Below, piece after piece: positions 54,196 through 63,570 of a stretch of DNA of 64,000 nt. The notes under the pieces are model-generated. The model was not told where the DNA came from, did not search any database, and saw only the letters and a program-made list of their open reading frames with translations. Position numbers and translations under genes: made by a program. The stretch covers positions 1 to 64,000 of the forward strand of contig JAJTFC010000015.1 of assembly GCA_021298315.1 (NCBI GenBank). Direction: 5' to 3'. The stretch's first letter is position 1. The number at the start of each line of letters is the position of its first letter. The stretch is from Planctomycetaceae bacterium (GTDB taxonomy: Bacteria > Planctomycetota > Planctomycetia > Pirellulales > Pirellulaceae).

Positions 54196-55059
54196 CTAGA
54201 CCAACCTCTCTCCCCGACCGTATCGACTCGCAGCCGATTGATACAAATCAAGTGCCTGCGGAAGTTTCTGGGCAAGATCGGCCGCTCTGCGTTGATCGCT
54301 CGGATGCGTCGATGCCCACTCCGGCGGCGCCTGGTCGCTTGACTTGGCATTCCCAAAACGCCCCCAAAAAAGCGGTGCCTCGGCGGGATCATAACCGGCC
54401 TTGGCCATCAACTGAATCCCTATCTCGTCAGCCTCGCTTTCATGATGCCGGCTATAGGGAAGCAAGATCCCGTATTGAGTCCCAGTTCCAAAGGCTCGCA
54501 TGGCAAGCTCTCGCGTCATTGGAGTCGTTTCGCTCATCGCCCAGCCAAGGACGGCTCCGGCACCCTGTACGCCGGCTTGCTGACTCATCCGCTCCGCACC
54601 GTGATGAGCAAGCGCATGAGCAATCTCATGACTCATGACCACGGCCAATCCAGCTTCGTTCTGGCAAAGCGGGACAATCCCCTCATAAATAGCGACTTTG
54701 CCCCCTGGCAAACAGAATGCATTTTGTGTCGGGCTCGCCAAAAGCCGAAACTCCCACTGAAACCCTGGTGCGTTGGCTACCGCCGCAATCCTTTGACCCG
54801 TGCGATGCACCGCATCGATCCATGCCTGGTTCTGCGATGGTGTCGATTTGGAGATCACATCCGCGTAACTTTGTTCACCCAGCGACATTTCCATCGACTT
54901 AGGAATAAACACCAATTGACGACGACCCGTCATGGGCGCCGATCGGCAACCGCAACAATACGAAACCCCTAAAGACCCCATCGAGGCCAGCAATTGCCGA
55001 CGACTAAGTCGAAAACCACGGTCACCCTGCGATGGTTTCTGGTATAAAAATCGATTCAT
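54196..55059 (-). CDS. M48 family metallopeptidase, lipoprotein or Tat-type leader
   Basis: A protein of 287 residues, start set at ATG 55059 with an AGAGGG upstream; a longer frame reaches 55083. The leader is LSRRQLLASMGSLGVSYCCGC. The zinc site is HEIAHALAHHGAERM, with the third ligand in ESEADEIGIQLMAKAGYDP; a downstream HPSDQRRAADL fits the M48 (BepA/OMA1-like) pattern. In E. coli BepA this family edits outer-membrane assembly; a similar envelope quality-control role is a guess here. It converges with the phosphodiesterase gene. Confidence 0.87.
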   Translation of the reverse strand: MNRFLYQKPSQGDRGFRLSRRQLLASMGSLGVSYCCGCRSAPMTGRRQLVFIPKSMEMSLGEQSYADVISKSTPSQNQAWIDAVHRTGQRIAAVANAPGFQWEFRLLASPTQNAFCLPGGKVAIYEGIVPLCQNEAGLAVVMSHEIAHALAHHGAERMSQQAGVQGAGAVLGWAMSETTPMTRELAMRAFGTGTQYGILLPYSRHHESEADEIGIQLMAKAGYDPAEAPLFWGRFGNAKSSDQAPPEWASTHPSDQRRAADLAQKLPQALDLYQSAASRYGRGERLV

Positions 55060-55228
55060 AAGGATCCATCCCTCTTTGGCCATATCTACAGATTCCCCGA
55101 CAAAAATACAGCAAAAGCGGGGGTGAATCCAAGACCGATTCCCACTGACCCTAGTCCCCTGGATGCTCTAAAATACCAATTCTCCAAAAAGCATCCGAAA
55201 TTCGTATCCTCTCGTCGAATTCGTAGCC

Positions 55229-56005
55229 ATGACAATCCGCATCGATTTGAAGCTAGCCATCGAGGAGTTCGAGCAATTCGGATTCTATATGGCCCGAAGA
55301 TTGTTTGCCGCTGATGAAATGCAAGCATTGCTGAAGTTTGCTAGGGGCGATTCGCAGTTGGCACAAGAAGCCTACGTGCGCAAAGACGCTAGCGGAGGGC
55401 AAAGCAAATTGGCGCTTCGAAACGATTTGGATGATCGCTCACCTTATACGGCAATCGTTCGCTCGCATCGGATCGCTACGACGATGCAGGAACTCTTGGG
55501 AGATGAGGTGTACCATTACCATCACAAGATGATGCTCAAAGAACCACTAGTGGGAGGGGCTTGGGAATGGCACCAAGACTATGGATACTGGTACAACAAC
55601 GGATGCTTGTACCCTGACATGGCTAGCTGTTTGATTGCAGTGGATCGCGCCACGCAGGCCAACGGATGTTTGCAGGTTTTAAGAGGTTCGCATCGCATCG
55701 GACGCATTGAGCATTTTACGACTGGAGACCAAAAGGGGGCGGATGCTGCACGTGTCGCTCAAGCGATCCAACGCCACGAATTGGTCTTCTGCGAAATGGA
55801 ACCTGGCGATGCTCTTTTTTTCCATGGGAACTTACTGCACTCTTCGAGCAAGAACTTAAGCCACCAGCCCCGTTGGTCTTTGATCTGTTGCTACAACACC
55901 AAACACAATGATCCCTACATCACCGACGGTCGACATCCGAACTACTCTCGGCTCGAAATCTGGGAAGACGATCGTGTTCATCAGGAGTTACTAAAACAGC
56001 TATGA
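55229..56005 (+). CDS. Phytanoyl-CoA dioxygenase (PhyH) family protein
   Basis: A protein of 258 residues in the Fe(II)/2-oxoglutarate oxygenase superfamily. The metal ligands are visible as HQD in WEWHQDYGYWYNNG and the distal His in FFHGNLLHSSSKNLS; the 2-oxoglutarate-binding Arg is likely in QPRWSLICCYNTKHND. It overlaps the sialidase-like gene by 4 bp (ATGA), so the pair is coupled. The substrate is unknown; members hydroxylate lipids, sugars or small metabolites. Confidence 0.85.
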   Translation: MTIRIDLKLAIEEFEQFGFYMARRLFAADEMQALLKFARGDSQLAQEAYVRKDASGGQSKLALRNDLDDRSPYTAIVRSHRIATTMQELLGDEVYHYHHKMMLKEPLVGGAWEWHQDYGYWYNNGCLYPDMASCLIAVDRATQANGCLQVLRGSHRIGRIEHFTTGDQKGADAARVAQAIQRHELVFCEMEPGDALFFHGNLLHSSSKNLSHQPRWSLICCYNTKHNDPYITDGRHPNYSRLEIWEDDRVHQELLKQL

Positions 56006-57180
56006 AACATTTACTTCAATTGACTTTGACGGTATTTCTTTTTTTCGAACTGAACTCTGCGTATCCCCAAGAACCCCATTTCAGCTCCGAATTGGTTTTT
56101 CCATTGAGAGCCGAACACAATCACGCACCGAGTATCGTCGAACTTGCGGATGGCTCGATGCTTGCCTCTTGGTACCGAGGTTCCGGCGAACGCAAAGCGG
56201 ACGATGTTTCCATCTATGGTGCGCGATTGGCCAAGGATACCACGGATTGGTCTGATGATTTTATGATGACCGATACGCCTGGGTTTCCAGATGGCAACAC
56301 AGCGATGATGGTCGACTCACGAGGACACCTCCATCTGTTTTGGCCGTTGGTGCTTGCCAATACATGGGAGTCCTGCGTCAGCCAGCAATTGGTTTCTTTC
56401 AACCCAAGCGGCATAGGGTGTCCAAAGTGGGATCGCAAAGAAAGTCTCTGGCTCAAGCCCGAAGACTTCAGCGGCCAGGCGATAACAAAGCTCGATGCGT
56501 TGCTCCCGACGATTCCAAAACCACTCCCTGAAAATTTGCAAAAACATATCACTGAAGTGCGAGAGCGACTGACAGACAAACTCTACCAGAGGCTCGGTTG
56601 GCAAACACGCTGCAAACCCACTGTTCTAGACTCCGGAAGAATCCTGCTTCCACTCTATTCAGACACCTACTCTTTCTCCCTCATGGCCATCAGCGATGAT
56701 CATGGTCTAAGCTGGAGAGCAAGCAAACCGCTGATGGGTTTTGGAAACATTCAGCCGACTGTCTTGCAAAAAAAAGACGGCACGCTTGTGGCCTACATGC
56801 GAGAAAACGGTTTCACCGGAAAGATTCGCAAGGCAACCTCAAGCGACCAAGGCGAAAGCTGGTCGGATGTCACAAGCATCGAGCTGGTCAATCCTGGATC
56901 TGGCTTGGATGCGGTAAAGCTTTCCAACGGCAACTGGGTTTTGATTTACAATGATACGCCTCAAGGTCGCAATCAATTAGCAGTGGCTCTATCGCGCGAC
57001 GAAGGCAGCAGTTGGTCATCCCCTAAATATCTCGAAAAAGAAAAAGAGGGTTCGTTTCATTATCCAGCGATCATCCAGGGCCGTGATGGTCGAATCCATG
57101 CCATCTACAGTTACTTTGTCCTCGGTGGAAAAAGCATGAAGCATGCCCAGTTCAGTGAGTCTTGGATCGAGTCCCCATGA
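56002..57180 (+). CDS. Secreted sialidase-like protein with Asp boxes
   Basis: A protein of 392 residues. A signal peptide (LLQLTLTVFLFFELNSAYPQ) is followed by a six-bladed propeller with the Asp-box pattern SxDxGxxW three times: SDDHGLSW, SSDQGESW and SRDEGSSW. An RIP-like start motif (NHAPSIVELADGSMLASWYRG) precedes them. It may be a sialidase or another glycoside hydrolase of the same fold; the catalytic set was not checked residue by residue. It is coupled to the PhyH gene. Confidence 0.83.
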   Translation: MKHLLQLTLTVFLFFELNSAYPQEPHFSSELVFPLRAEHNHAPSIVELADGSMLASWYRGSGERKADDVSIYGARLAKDTTDWSDDFMMTDTPGFPDGNTAMMVDSRGHLHLFWPLVLANTWESCVSQQLVSFNPSGIGCPKWDRKESLWLKPEDFSGQAITKLDALLPTIPKPLPENLQKHITEVRERLTDKLYQRLGWQTRCKPTVLDSGRILLPLYSDTYSFSLMAISDDHGLSWRASKPLMGFGNIQPTVLQKKDGTLVAYMRENGFTGKIRKATSSDQGESWSDVTSIELVNPGSGLDAVKLSNGNWVLIYNDTPQGRNQLAVALSRDEGSSWSSPKYLEKEKEGSFHYPAIIQGRDGRIHAIYSYFVLGGKSMKHAQFSESWIESP

Positions 57181-57331
57181 TCCTCTATGCATACGCTGCA
57201 GAAGTTTTAAAACGGAGAATTTCACTTCGCGATCCGAGACACTTGCCGTATCGATCCGAACCGGTGTTGAGAGTATAGTACAATTATCTGAGCGATTACA
57301 GACACCCTTTGAGAACCATCAGGAACCCTCC

Positions 57332-58207
57332 ATGCGAACTTACCTCTTCTGGGCACTAATGATAGTTTTTACGTCGATCGCGTCTGCCCAAACTCCTCAG
57401 CAAATGGATAACAGCCTTGGAATGAAACTCGTGCTGATCCCAAGCGGCCAGTTCACCATGGGATCGACTCCCGGTGACTTGCAATCCGATGATGACGAAA
57501 AGCAATTTCAGGTGAGCATCTCCAAACCCTTTTACATGGGGGCTACCGAGGTGACTCAAGGCCAGTACCAAAAGGTGATGGGGGTAAACCCAAGTAGTTC
57601 TAAAGACCCTCAAGACAATGCAAGATCTGCAAATAGGCCAGTCGAACAGGTCTCCTGGGAAGATGCTGTCGAGTTTTGCAAACGACTAAGCATGATGTCT
57701 GACGAAAAGCAAAACAAACGCGTGTATCGATTACCGACCGAAGCCCAATGGGAATACGCGTGTCGAGCAGGCCAAAAGGGGCCATTCGGATATGACTCAG
57801 GTACGGGAGAACTTGGACAGTTCGCTTGGTTTGCTAACAACTCTGGGGATAAGCCGATCGATAGCCAGGAGGTTTGGAAAGCAACCAAAGAAGATCTTGA
57901 TGAGTATTTGAAGGTGCTCAAGGAGAATCGCTGTCGAACTCACCCGGTAGCTCAAAAGAAGCCCAACGCATGGGGCCTGTATGATATGCACGGGAACGTT
58001 TGGGAATGGTGCGCAGATTGGTACAGCGATTACCCCAAGGGACAAGCGACCGACCCATCTGGGCCACAAAAAGGAACCGACCGAGTGGTCCGAGGTGGAG
58101 GATTTCACTTCCAATCTCAAGACTGTCGATCCGCCGAAAGGCATGGAAGCTTTCCAGCCAATCGGGTTGATGATCTGGGATTCAGAGTCGTCGTTGCGAT
58201 CGATTAG
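57332..58207 (+). CDS. Formylglycine-generating-enzyme (SUMF1) family protein
   Basis: A secreted protein of 291 residues, start at ATG 57332 after CAGGA; the earlier frame to 57143 is not needed. Signal peptide LFWALMIVFTSIASAQ. Family motifs: NSLGMKLVLIPSGQFTMGS, NRPVEQVSWEDAVEFCKRLS, YRLPTEAQWEYACRAG, LYDMHGNVWEWCADWY, RVVRGGGFHFQSQDCRSAERHG. True FGEs use two active-site cysteines near the C-terminus; here CRSAERHG supplies only one candidate, so sulfatase maturation is doubtful. It ends with a stop overlapping the giant gene's stop on the other strand. Confidence 0.85.
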   Translation: MRTYLFWALMIVFTSIASAQTPQQMDNSLGMKLVLIPSGQFTMGSTPGDLQSDDDEKQFQVSISKPFYMGATEVTQGQYQKVMGVNPSSSKDPQDNARSANRPVEQVSWEDAVEFCKRLSMMSDEKQNKRVYRLPTEAQWEYACRAGQKGPFGYDSGTGELGQFAWFANNSGDKPIDSQEVWKATKEDLDEYLKVLKENRCRTHPVAQKKPNAWGLYDMHGNVWEWCADWYSDYPKGQATDPSGPQKGTDRVVRGGGFHFQSQDCRSAERHGSFPANRVDDLGFRVVVAID

Positions 58208-61200
58208 AACTCCCGCGACAACTGACCGATGGCCTTGTCAATGACGACAGGTGGTGCTGCCATTGGCCTTGCTGCGCTACTCCCCTCCCCTTCACCACCG
58301 CTTGTGCTCGTGCTAGCGGGTGTGACGGGGGTGAAGTTCAATTCGCTTGGAGCAGCCTGGATTCTGAACAAATGGTTCGCACCATCTTTGGCCCGCAGGC
58401 GAACTCGTGGATCGCTAGTAGCCAAAGTCGTTGTGACGGCTTTGTTGGTTGCGTCTGTCGCATTGATCGTCAACTGAGTGGCTGCTTGGTTAAGCGTCAC
58501 CTGGATGTTTGTGTAGCTGCGCCAATCTTTCACGCCATCATGCCAAAGAGCTTGCTGATTAGGCTGAACAGCCAATGTGATCCCTTTCCGCAACGCCTTG
58601 GAAGTAAAGTCGCGGATATCCATGAACTTCGGATCCCGGGTACCTACATTCAGCGGCGTGCTTAGAGAGTCTCCGTCGCTCGGTGCAGAAACAACGTTTG
58701 CAGCAGTCTGAGCGGTAGCGAAGAACGGAAGTGGGGGAACCGAGAATTTATAAGTCCCAGGCCCAACATCAGGCACTTTAACCAGGGAACCAGATTGCTG
58801 GGGGATCAGACTAATCGGGGTGCCATTGACACCAGCTCCATCGATCTGCTGGGCATCGACCCGCACGCCTTGAACCGAGGTGTTGGTTGTCACACCCACA
58901 GCCCGTGGTGTGAAGTTCACGACATTGAGCTTAACGTTCGCTGTCGAGGACAGACCATTTCCATCGCTGATGGTGTAGGTGAAGTTGACTTCACCGGTGA
59001 AATTAGCGGAAGGAGCCGAATAGAGCAAGGACTTCTTGTCTGTTGAAATCGCAACAGATCCTTTACCTGTTTCAGGCTGAGTAACTGCTGAGATTGTCAA
59101 TGTCTCATTGGTATCAACATTGGTATCGTTTGCCAGGACATTGAGGCTTTGATTAGCCGCAGTTGATACGGTGAGTTGATCAGCAACCGCATTGGGGGCG
59201 TCATTGACCGAGGTCACTGTGACCGTGGCCGTTGCCTGGGCCGTGCCTCCATTGCTGCTCCTGACGGTGTAAACCACCGTGTCGGTACCGACAAAGTTTG
59301 CATTCGGTTTGTAAAGAATACGATCCTTTGCAGCGTTGGTGTTTACGGTTCCATTGCTAGCTTGGGCCGAAGCGATCGAAAGAGTATCTCCTGCGACAGC
59401 GGGCAAGTCATTCGCAAGCACATCGAGTTCGGTCTCCGCGCTGTCTTCGACTACGCTAAAAGACTCTCCAGTGACCGTCGGTGCCGGTACTGCAACCTGT
59501 ACATTGACTGTAACATTGCCAGTGGCTGTGCCCCCTTTACCATCGCTGATCGTATAAGTGAACGTGTCGGCACCAACAAAGTTTGCTTTCGGTGTGTACA
59601 GAACTCCATTGCCACCCGTAGCAACCTTCACAGTGCCACCTTGGCTTGTGGCCCCAACGCTTGTGACGATGAGTGTCTCGGCTGTATCAGGACCGCTGGT
59701 GTCGTTGCCCAGCACGTTCAAGAACACGTCGGTTTGATTGGATTTGACCGTGTCGAAGATATCATTGACAGCCACTGGATTATCGTTGACGGCCTGGACG
59801 TTCATCGTGACTGTCGCGGTGTTCGTGACTCCCGCTTGGTCTCGAACGACGTAGGTGAATTTCTCTGCTCCATTGAAGTTGGGAGCCGGTGTATAGACGA
59901 GTGTCTTTTCTCCACTGGCGATCGAGACGGTCCCACCTTTATCTGGCGTTGATACCGAGACGAGGGTCAGGACGGTGTTTGAACCACTGGCGATCGTATC
60001 GTTGGCAAGCACATCGATCGAATTGTTGGTGGTATCTTCGTTGACGCTAAAGCTATCGTCGACTGCTGTAAAGCTCGAAGAAACATTCAAAGACTTCGAA
60101 TCAAAAAGCACGCGATTGGCTGGTACGCCGGAATTGACCGAATCCAAGAAGAGCCCGAATGCTTTGTTCCCTTCGTCTGCTTCATCCATCGTGAACTTGG
60201 CAGTGCCTCCAGCTTTAGCCCGCATGCGCACGGTGATGAAGTTCTGCGGATCGCGACCTGGTCCGGCCGTAAGCGAAGAGAAGGCACCGAGTTCGTTGAT
60301 CAATCCTGGGACAGATAGATCCCCAGATTTCCCGTTTTGGAAGAGTGGATCGTAGGTAATCGGGTTTGTCGCCACTGGCTCAACCTTGGTCGAATCATAA
60401 TTCAGGTCGATATACGCCGTAAAGACACCTTCGCCGGTTCCCGAACCGTTTGTGCGAAGGTCTTGTACGACGAGTTTAACGAGGAATTCCTGGCCAGCAG
60501 CGATGCTTGTCAACGGCTGACCGCTGAGGGTCTGTAGGAACATATCCACAGCGATCTTTGCCGTGTCGGCAACCGAAATCGCCAATGTTTGTGAGGCGAT
60601 GTTTCCTGCCTTGTCCTGCAGCTTGAGAATCGCCGTTTGCGGACCGAGTTGGCTTGATGTGGGAGTCCAAGAGATCAAACCGGTTTGCTGATCGATGCTC
60701 ATGCCTGCTGGAGCGTTGTCCAAAACATAACGCAACCCCTGCCCCTCTTCGGGATGATTGAGATCAAAATTCAGAGGCGTACCGACATTGGCGCGGGTTG
60801 GCAATTCACTGTTAACGATAGCCGCAGGAGCAACGTTGTCGTAAACGATCGACAAGGCTGGAGAGGCTACAGAAGTTGTTCCACTAACGGTCTGAACTGC
60901 AACAATCGAATAAGTGCCGCTACCAAGCGGAGCGATCTGATTGGTTGTGATGGTGGTCGTGTCGCCGGTAGCAACCGCTGAACCGATGACTTGATTGCCG
61001 ATTTTGAGCTGAACGTTTGCACCGGTCGTTGTACCAGAGACGAGGAATTGAAGGTTGCCTGCGCTGGTCACGTTGTCCGAATCGCTCGTTCCTGTGTCGC
61101 TTGAGGCTACCAGATCGACCGCCGTTGGTGCAGTGACCGTTGCAGGAACATTAAACGTCAAGACCTGGGCATCATCAGAGCTACTTGCCGCCGAGGTCGA

Positions 61201-62820
61201 GGCAGGTCGAACACTGACTCGGACTTGGAATTGACCACTAAAGTTGGCAGGAGCCGTCACCGACAAGAGTCCAGTTTGGCTGTTCATGTTGAATTGATAA
61301 GGGACCGTTCCTTGACGTGTCGCGTCGTAAGCGACCGCATCTCCTTCCTTATCTTGGCTACCGAGTTGGACCGTTACGGTTTGTCCAGCAGCGATGGGAG
61401 GAACATTGATGTCGTTTAGGAACGGTGCACCGTTAGATGTATCGGCAGCAGCAGTGGCCGTGAATGTGCGCGAGAAAGATTGCCCCGTGCTGTTGGTAAC
61501 CGTCACAGTGATGTTCGAAGTCCCACTAGTGGCCAACGACTTCAATCGCACCAATCCGTTCTTGGTGTCATTGAAAATCTCCATCGACTTGATCACCACT
61601 TCATTGACCGGTCGGCTGACTTCTCCAGAGGACTGACTGGTGACCTTGGTTCTGGAGATTCCCTCGCGAACCGCTTCCCCTTCAATCAATTGACCGAAGA
61701 TAGAGTGCTTGAAGTCTAGGTGCCGTGTGGCGACCTCGGTAATGAAGAATTGCGAGTCATTGGTGTCGGGGCCTGCCTTGGCATAAGACAATACGCCAGA
61801 GCGATTGTGTTGGAGATTCAAATTGAACTGGTCGTCGAAATCACTGAGCGTCGATCCCCCGCTACCGGTCCCAGTCGGATCACCGGCCTGAATCATGAAA
61901 CCATCGACCACGCGATGGAAGATAATGTCGCTGTTGGCAGTTTGATTGTAAAAGCCAGAGTTGACGAGTTGTTCGAATTGATCCACTGGCCTGGATGCTT
62001 CATCGGGGAACAATCGGAAGACCATTTCCCCATAGCCATTGACGACCATACGCACCGATTTAGGGTTGCTGACCATTTCGGCCGTGATCACATTCGGATT
62101 GCTGCTGGTGACCGTTACGGTCAGAGGACCTCCATTCGGATCGTAGGTATCAATCGGCACATGAACAGGAGATCGAAACCGCACGGTTTGATTAGGAACC
62201 TCAACGAACGTCGGATCAATACCCGTAGGAACAGCCACGCCCGAGATCGTCGAAAGCTGCTCGATGGTTTGAAGTCCCGTTGCGATTTGCCCATTGGCGA
62301 ACTTCCAGGTCGGGAACGTGGTGATGTTCTCGGCCGTTCCGGTCGCATTGGTTGTCCGATCCGGATTGGAGACTTCGATAAACGGCAGGTAGTTCTTACC
62401 TTCTTGAAAGAGTTTCTTTTGTTCCGTGCAGACCGTGCACCAGTCGGCACCATAAAACTTCGCACCGGCTGTGGTAAGTGCTTTGGCAAATGCCACCAGA
62501 TCAACCGCAGCAGTGGCTTCCCCTTCGGCAACCAATCCCGAGCGAGTCGAAGATCGAGTTGGCATGGAGACTTCGGTTGCCGAGGCTGCCATGGACTGAG
62601 CCAATAGGGATTGCGACTGTTCCGAGGCAGCTTCGTAGAAGTCGTTGGCCATAAGCTCCCGGCGCTCGAGTGGTTCGAAGCGGATTTGGCGAGTCTGTTG
62701 ATGGCTGGCCTGGAGATTTTCTCCGAGGATTCTCCGAACGAGCAATTTGCCCCGGGTTTCTTGGGAAACCCACGAACGGAAACTTCGAAGTCGACCTTGC
62801 AGAGAAGCTTTTTGATTCAT
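58204..62820 (-). CDS. Giant surface protein: thioredoxin-like, cyclophilin, cohesin-like and cadherin-like repeats
   Basis: About 1538 residues, start taken at ATG 62820 (GAGAT upstream). The N-terminal tag FEPLERRELMAN is a planctomycete FEPLE/LEPR-type export or anchoring motif. A thioredoxin-like domain comes first (AKFYGADWCTVCTEQKKL, CxxC). A cyclophilin-type PPIase follows (DEASRPVDQFEQLVNSGFYNQTANSDIIFHRVVDGFMIQAGDPTGTG, then GVLSYAKAGPDTNDSQFFITEVATRHLDFKHSIFGQLIEG). After that come Ig/cadherin-like parts, a cohesin-like segment (FTAYIDLNYDSTKVEPV) and four or so repeats with SVNEDTT, NPVAVND, VLANDT and PNFNGAEKFTYVVRD motifs. A folding/redox head on a long adhesion stalk is my reading. 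The C-terminal tail ends with VIDKAIGQLSREF. Confidence 0.85.
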   Translation of the reverse strand: MNQKASLQGRLRSFRSWVSQETRGKLLVRRILGENLQASHQQTRQIRFEPLERRELMANDFYEAASEQSQSLLAQSMAASATEVSMPTRSSTRSGLVAEGEATAAVDLVAFAKALTTAGAKFYGADWCTVCTEQKKLFQEGKNYLPFIEVSNPDRTTNATGTAENITTFPTWKFANGQIATGLQTIEQLSTISGVAVPTGIDPTFVEVPNQTVRFRSPVHVPIDTYDPNGGPLTVTVTSSNPNVITAEMVSNPKSVRMVVNGYGEMVFRLFPDEASRPVDQFEQLVNSGFYNQTANSDIIFHRVVDGFMIQAGDPTGTGSGGSTLSDFDDQFNLNLQHNRSGVLSYAKAGPDTNDSQFFITEVATRHLDFKHSIFGQLIEGEAVREGISRTKVTSQSSGEVSRPVNEVVIKSMEIFNDTKNGLVRLKSLATSGTSNITVTVTNSTGQSFSRTFTATAAADTSNGAPFLNDINVPPIAAGQTVTVQLGSQDKEGDAVAYDATRQGTVPYQFNMNSQTGLLSVTAPANFSGQFQVRVSVRPASTSAASSSDDAQVLTFNVPATVTAPTAVDLVASSDTGTSDSDNVTSAGNLQFLVSGTTTGANVQLKIGNQVIGSAVATGDTTTITTNQIAPLGSGTYSIVAVQTVSGTTSVASPALSIVYDNVAPAAIVNSELPTRANVGTPLNFDLNHPEEGQGLRYVLDNAPAGMSIDQQTGLISWTPTSSQLGPQTAILKLQDKAGNIASQTLAISVADTAKIAVDMFLQTLSGQPLTSIAAGQEFLVKLVVQDLRTNGSGTGEGVFTAYIDLNYDSTKVEPVATNPITYDPLFQNGKSGDLSVPGLINELGAFSSLTAGPGRDPQNFITVRMRAKAGGTAKFTMDEADEGNKAFGLFLDSVNSGVPANRVLFDSKSLNVSSSFTAVDDSFSVNEDTTNNSIDVLANDTIASGSNTVLTLVSVSTPDKGGTVSIASGEKTLVYTPAPNFNGAEKFTYVVRDQAGVTNTATVTMNVQAVNDNPVAVNDIFDTVKSNQTDVFLNVLGNDTSGPDTAETLIVTSVGATSQGGTVKVATGGNGVLYTPKANFVGADTFTYTISDGKGGTATGNVTVNVQVAVPAPTVTGESFSVVEDSAETELDVLANDLPAVAGDTLSIASAQASNGTVNTNAAKDRILYKPNANFVGTDTVVYTVRSSNGGTAQATATVTVTSVNDAPNAVADQLTVSTAANQSLNVLANDTNVDTNETLTISAVTQPETGKGSVAISTDKKSLLYSAPSANFTGEVNFTYTISDGNGLSSTANVKLNVVNFTPRAVGVTTNTSVQGVRVDAQQIDGAGVNGTPISLIPQQSGSLVKVPDVGPGTYKFSVPPLPFFATAQTAANVVSAPSDGDSLSTPLNVGTRDPKFMDIRDFTSKALRKGITLAVQPNQQALWHDGVKDWRSYTNIQVTLNQAATQLTINATDATNKAVTTTLATSDPRVRLRAKDGANHLFRIQAAPSELNFTPVTPASTSTSGGEGEGSSAARPMAAPPVVIDKAIGQLSREF

Positions 62821-63101
62821 CTTTGTAATCTCTTTTCCTATCGACGATTCTTGCCAGAGCGTTGGGGTACTGGCCATATTGGGACCCGGACTGGTCGTTT
62901 TTTTCAGGATAATTGGTAAAACCCGGAAAAACGCCGTGTCAACCCGTCAGAGCCTTAGACGTTTTTTCGGTCTTTGGGTTCCGAAACCCGTCCAAAACCC
63001 AGATTTTCCCGAGTTGAGCTAGGCAACCGGGCAATCGATTTGCATAATACGCAATCCTCATACCTTTCGGCTAAATATTTCGAAACGAGTCTGGAAAAGC
63101 C

Positions 63102-63266
63102 ATGGCCAAGAGCAAGAAAAAGAAAGAAACCACTTACTTGGTATGCCAAGAAACCGGCGACATCAACTACGTGTTGCTTCGCAAGCCGGGGGCTGAAAAA
63201 TTGCAGCTCAAAAAGTACTCTCCAAGGCTGCGTCGAGTGACGCTCCACACCGAGAAGCGCAAGTAA
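63102..63266 (+). CDS. rpmG: Ribosomal protein L33
   Basis: A 54-codon gene. MAKSKKKKETTYLVCQETGD and the tail KYSPRLRRVTLHTEKRK match bacterial L33, including the KYSPxLRR helix and the Lys/Arg-rich end. Only one cysteine is present, so it is a zinc-free form lacking the paired CxxC motifs. Its upstream gene is the giant surface protein on the other strand. Confidence 0.93.
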   Translation: MAKSKKKKETTYLVCQETGDINYVLLRKPGAEKLQLKKYSPRLRRVTLHTEKRK

Positions 63267-63570
63267 GCCGAATCGGCTTGTAGGTAAAAGTCTCTAAATG
63301 AGACAAGCCGCAAGGATCTGCCAAGGCTCGGTGGACTTAATCCCCTCCACTGAGTCGTATCGGTACGCAGCGCCTCGGGGAATCTAACGTCCATGGCTCA
63401 AACGTCCATGGCTCTGTCGAGTCCGCTCTCTGACCACTGGATCTGACCATCGCTCTTGGGTCTTAGCCCAACCACCGGGCCACAGTGGAAACCAATCCTG
63501 TTTTTGGCTACAGTGGGTGTATTGTCCTGCCCCGCACACAACCCGCCTCGAAACACAGGAAACTCTTCGG
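63267..63570. other. 304-bp intergenic region after L33
   Basis: A short stem AAGCCG-AAT-CGGCTT overlaps the L33 stop and could weakly end transcription. A duplicated AACGTCCATGGCTC occurs near 63388-63415. No RNA gene or convincing promoter was seen. Confidence 0.55.

Noticed and set aside
57332-58207. Bona fide formylglycine-generating enzyme for the sulfatase-fold DUF1501 proteins
   Set aside because: The paired active-site cysteines are not evident and DUF1501 is not known to carry formylglycine, so the link is not supported.
61720-62607. 295-codon frame opposite the giant surface protein
   Set aside because: Antisense to the thioredoxin/cyclophilin part; its composition is that of a shadow frame.
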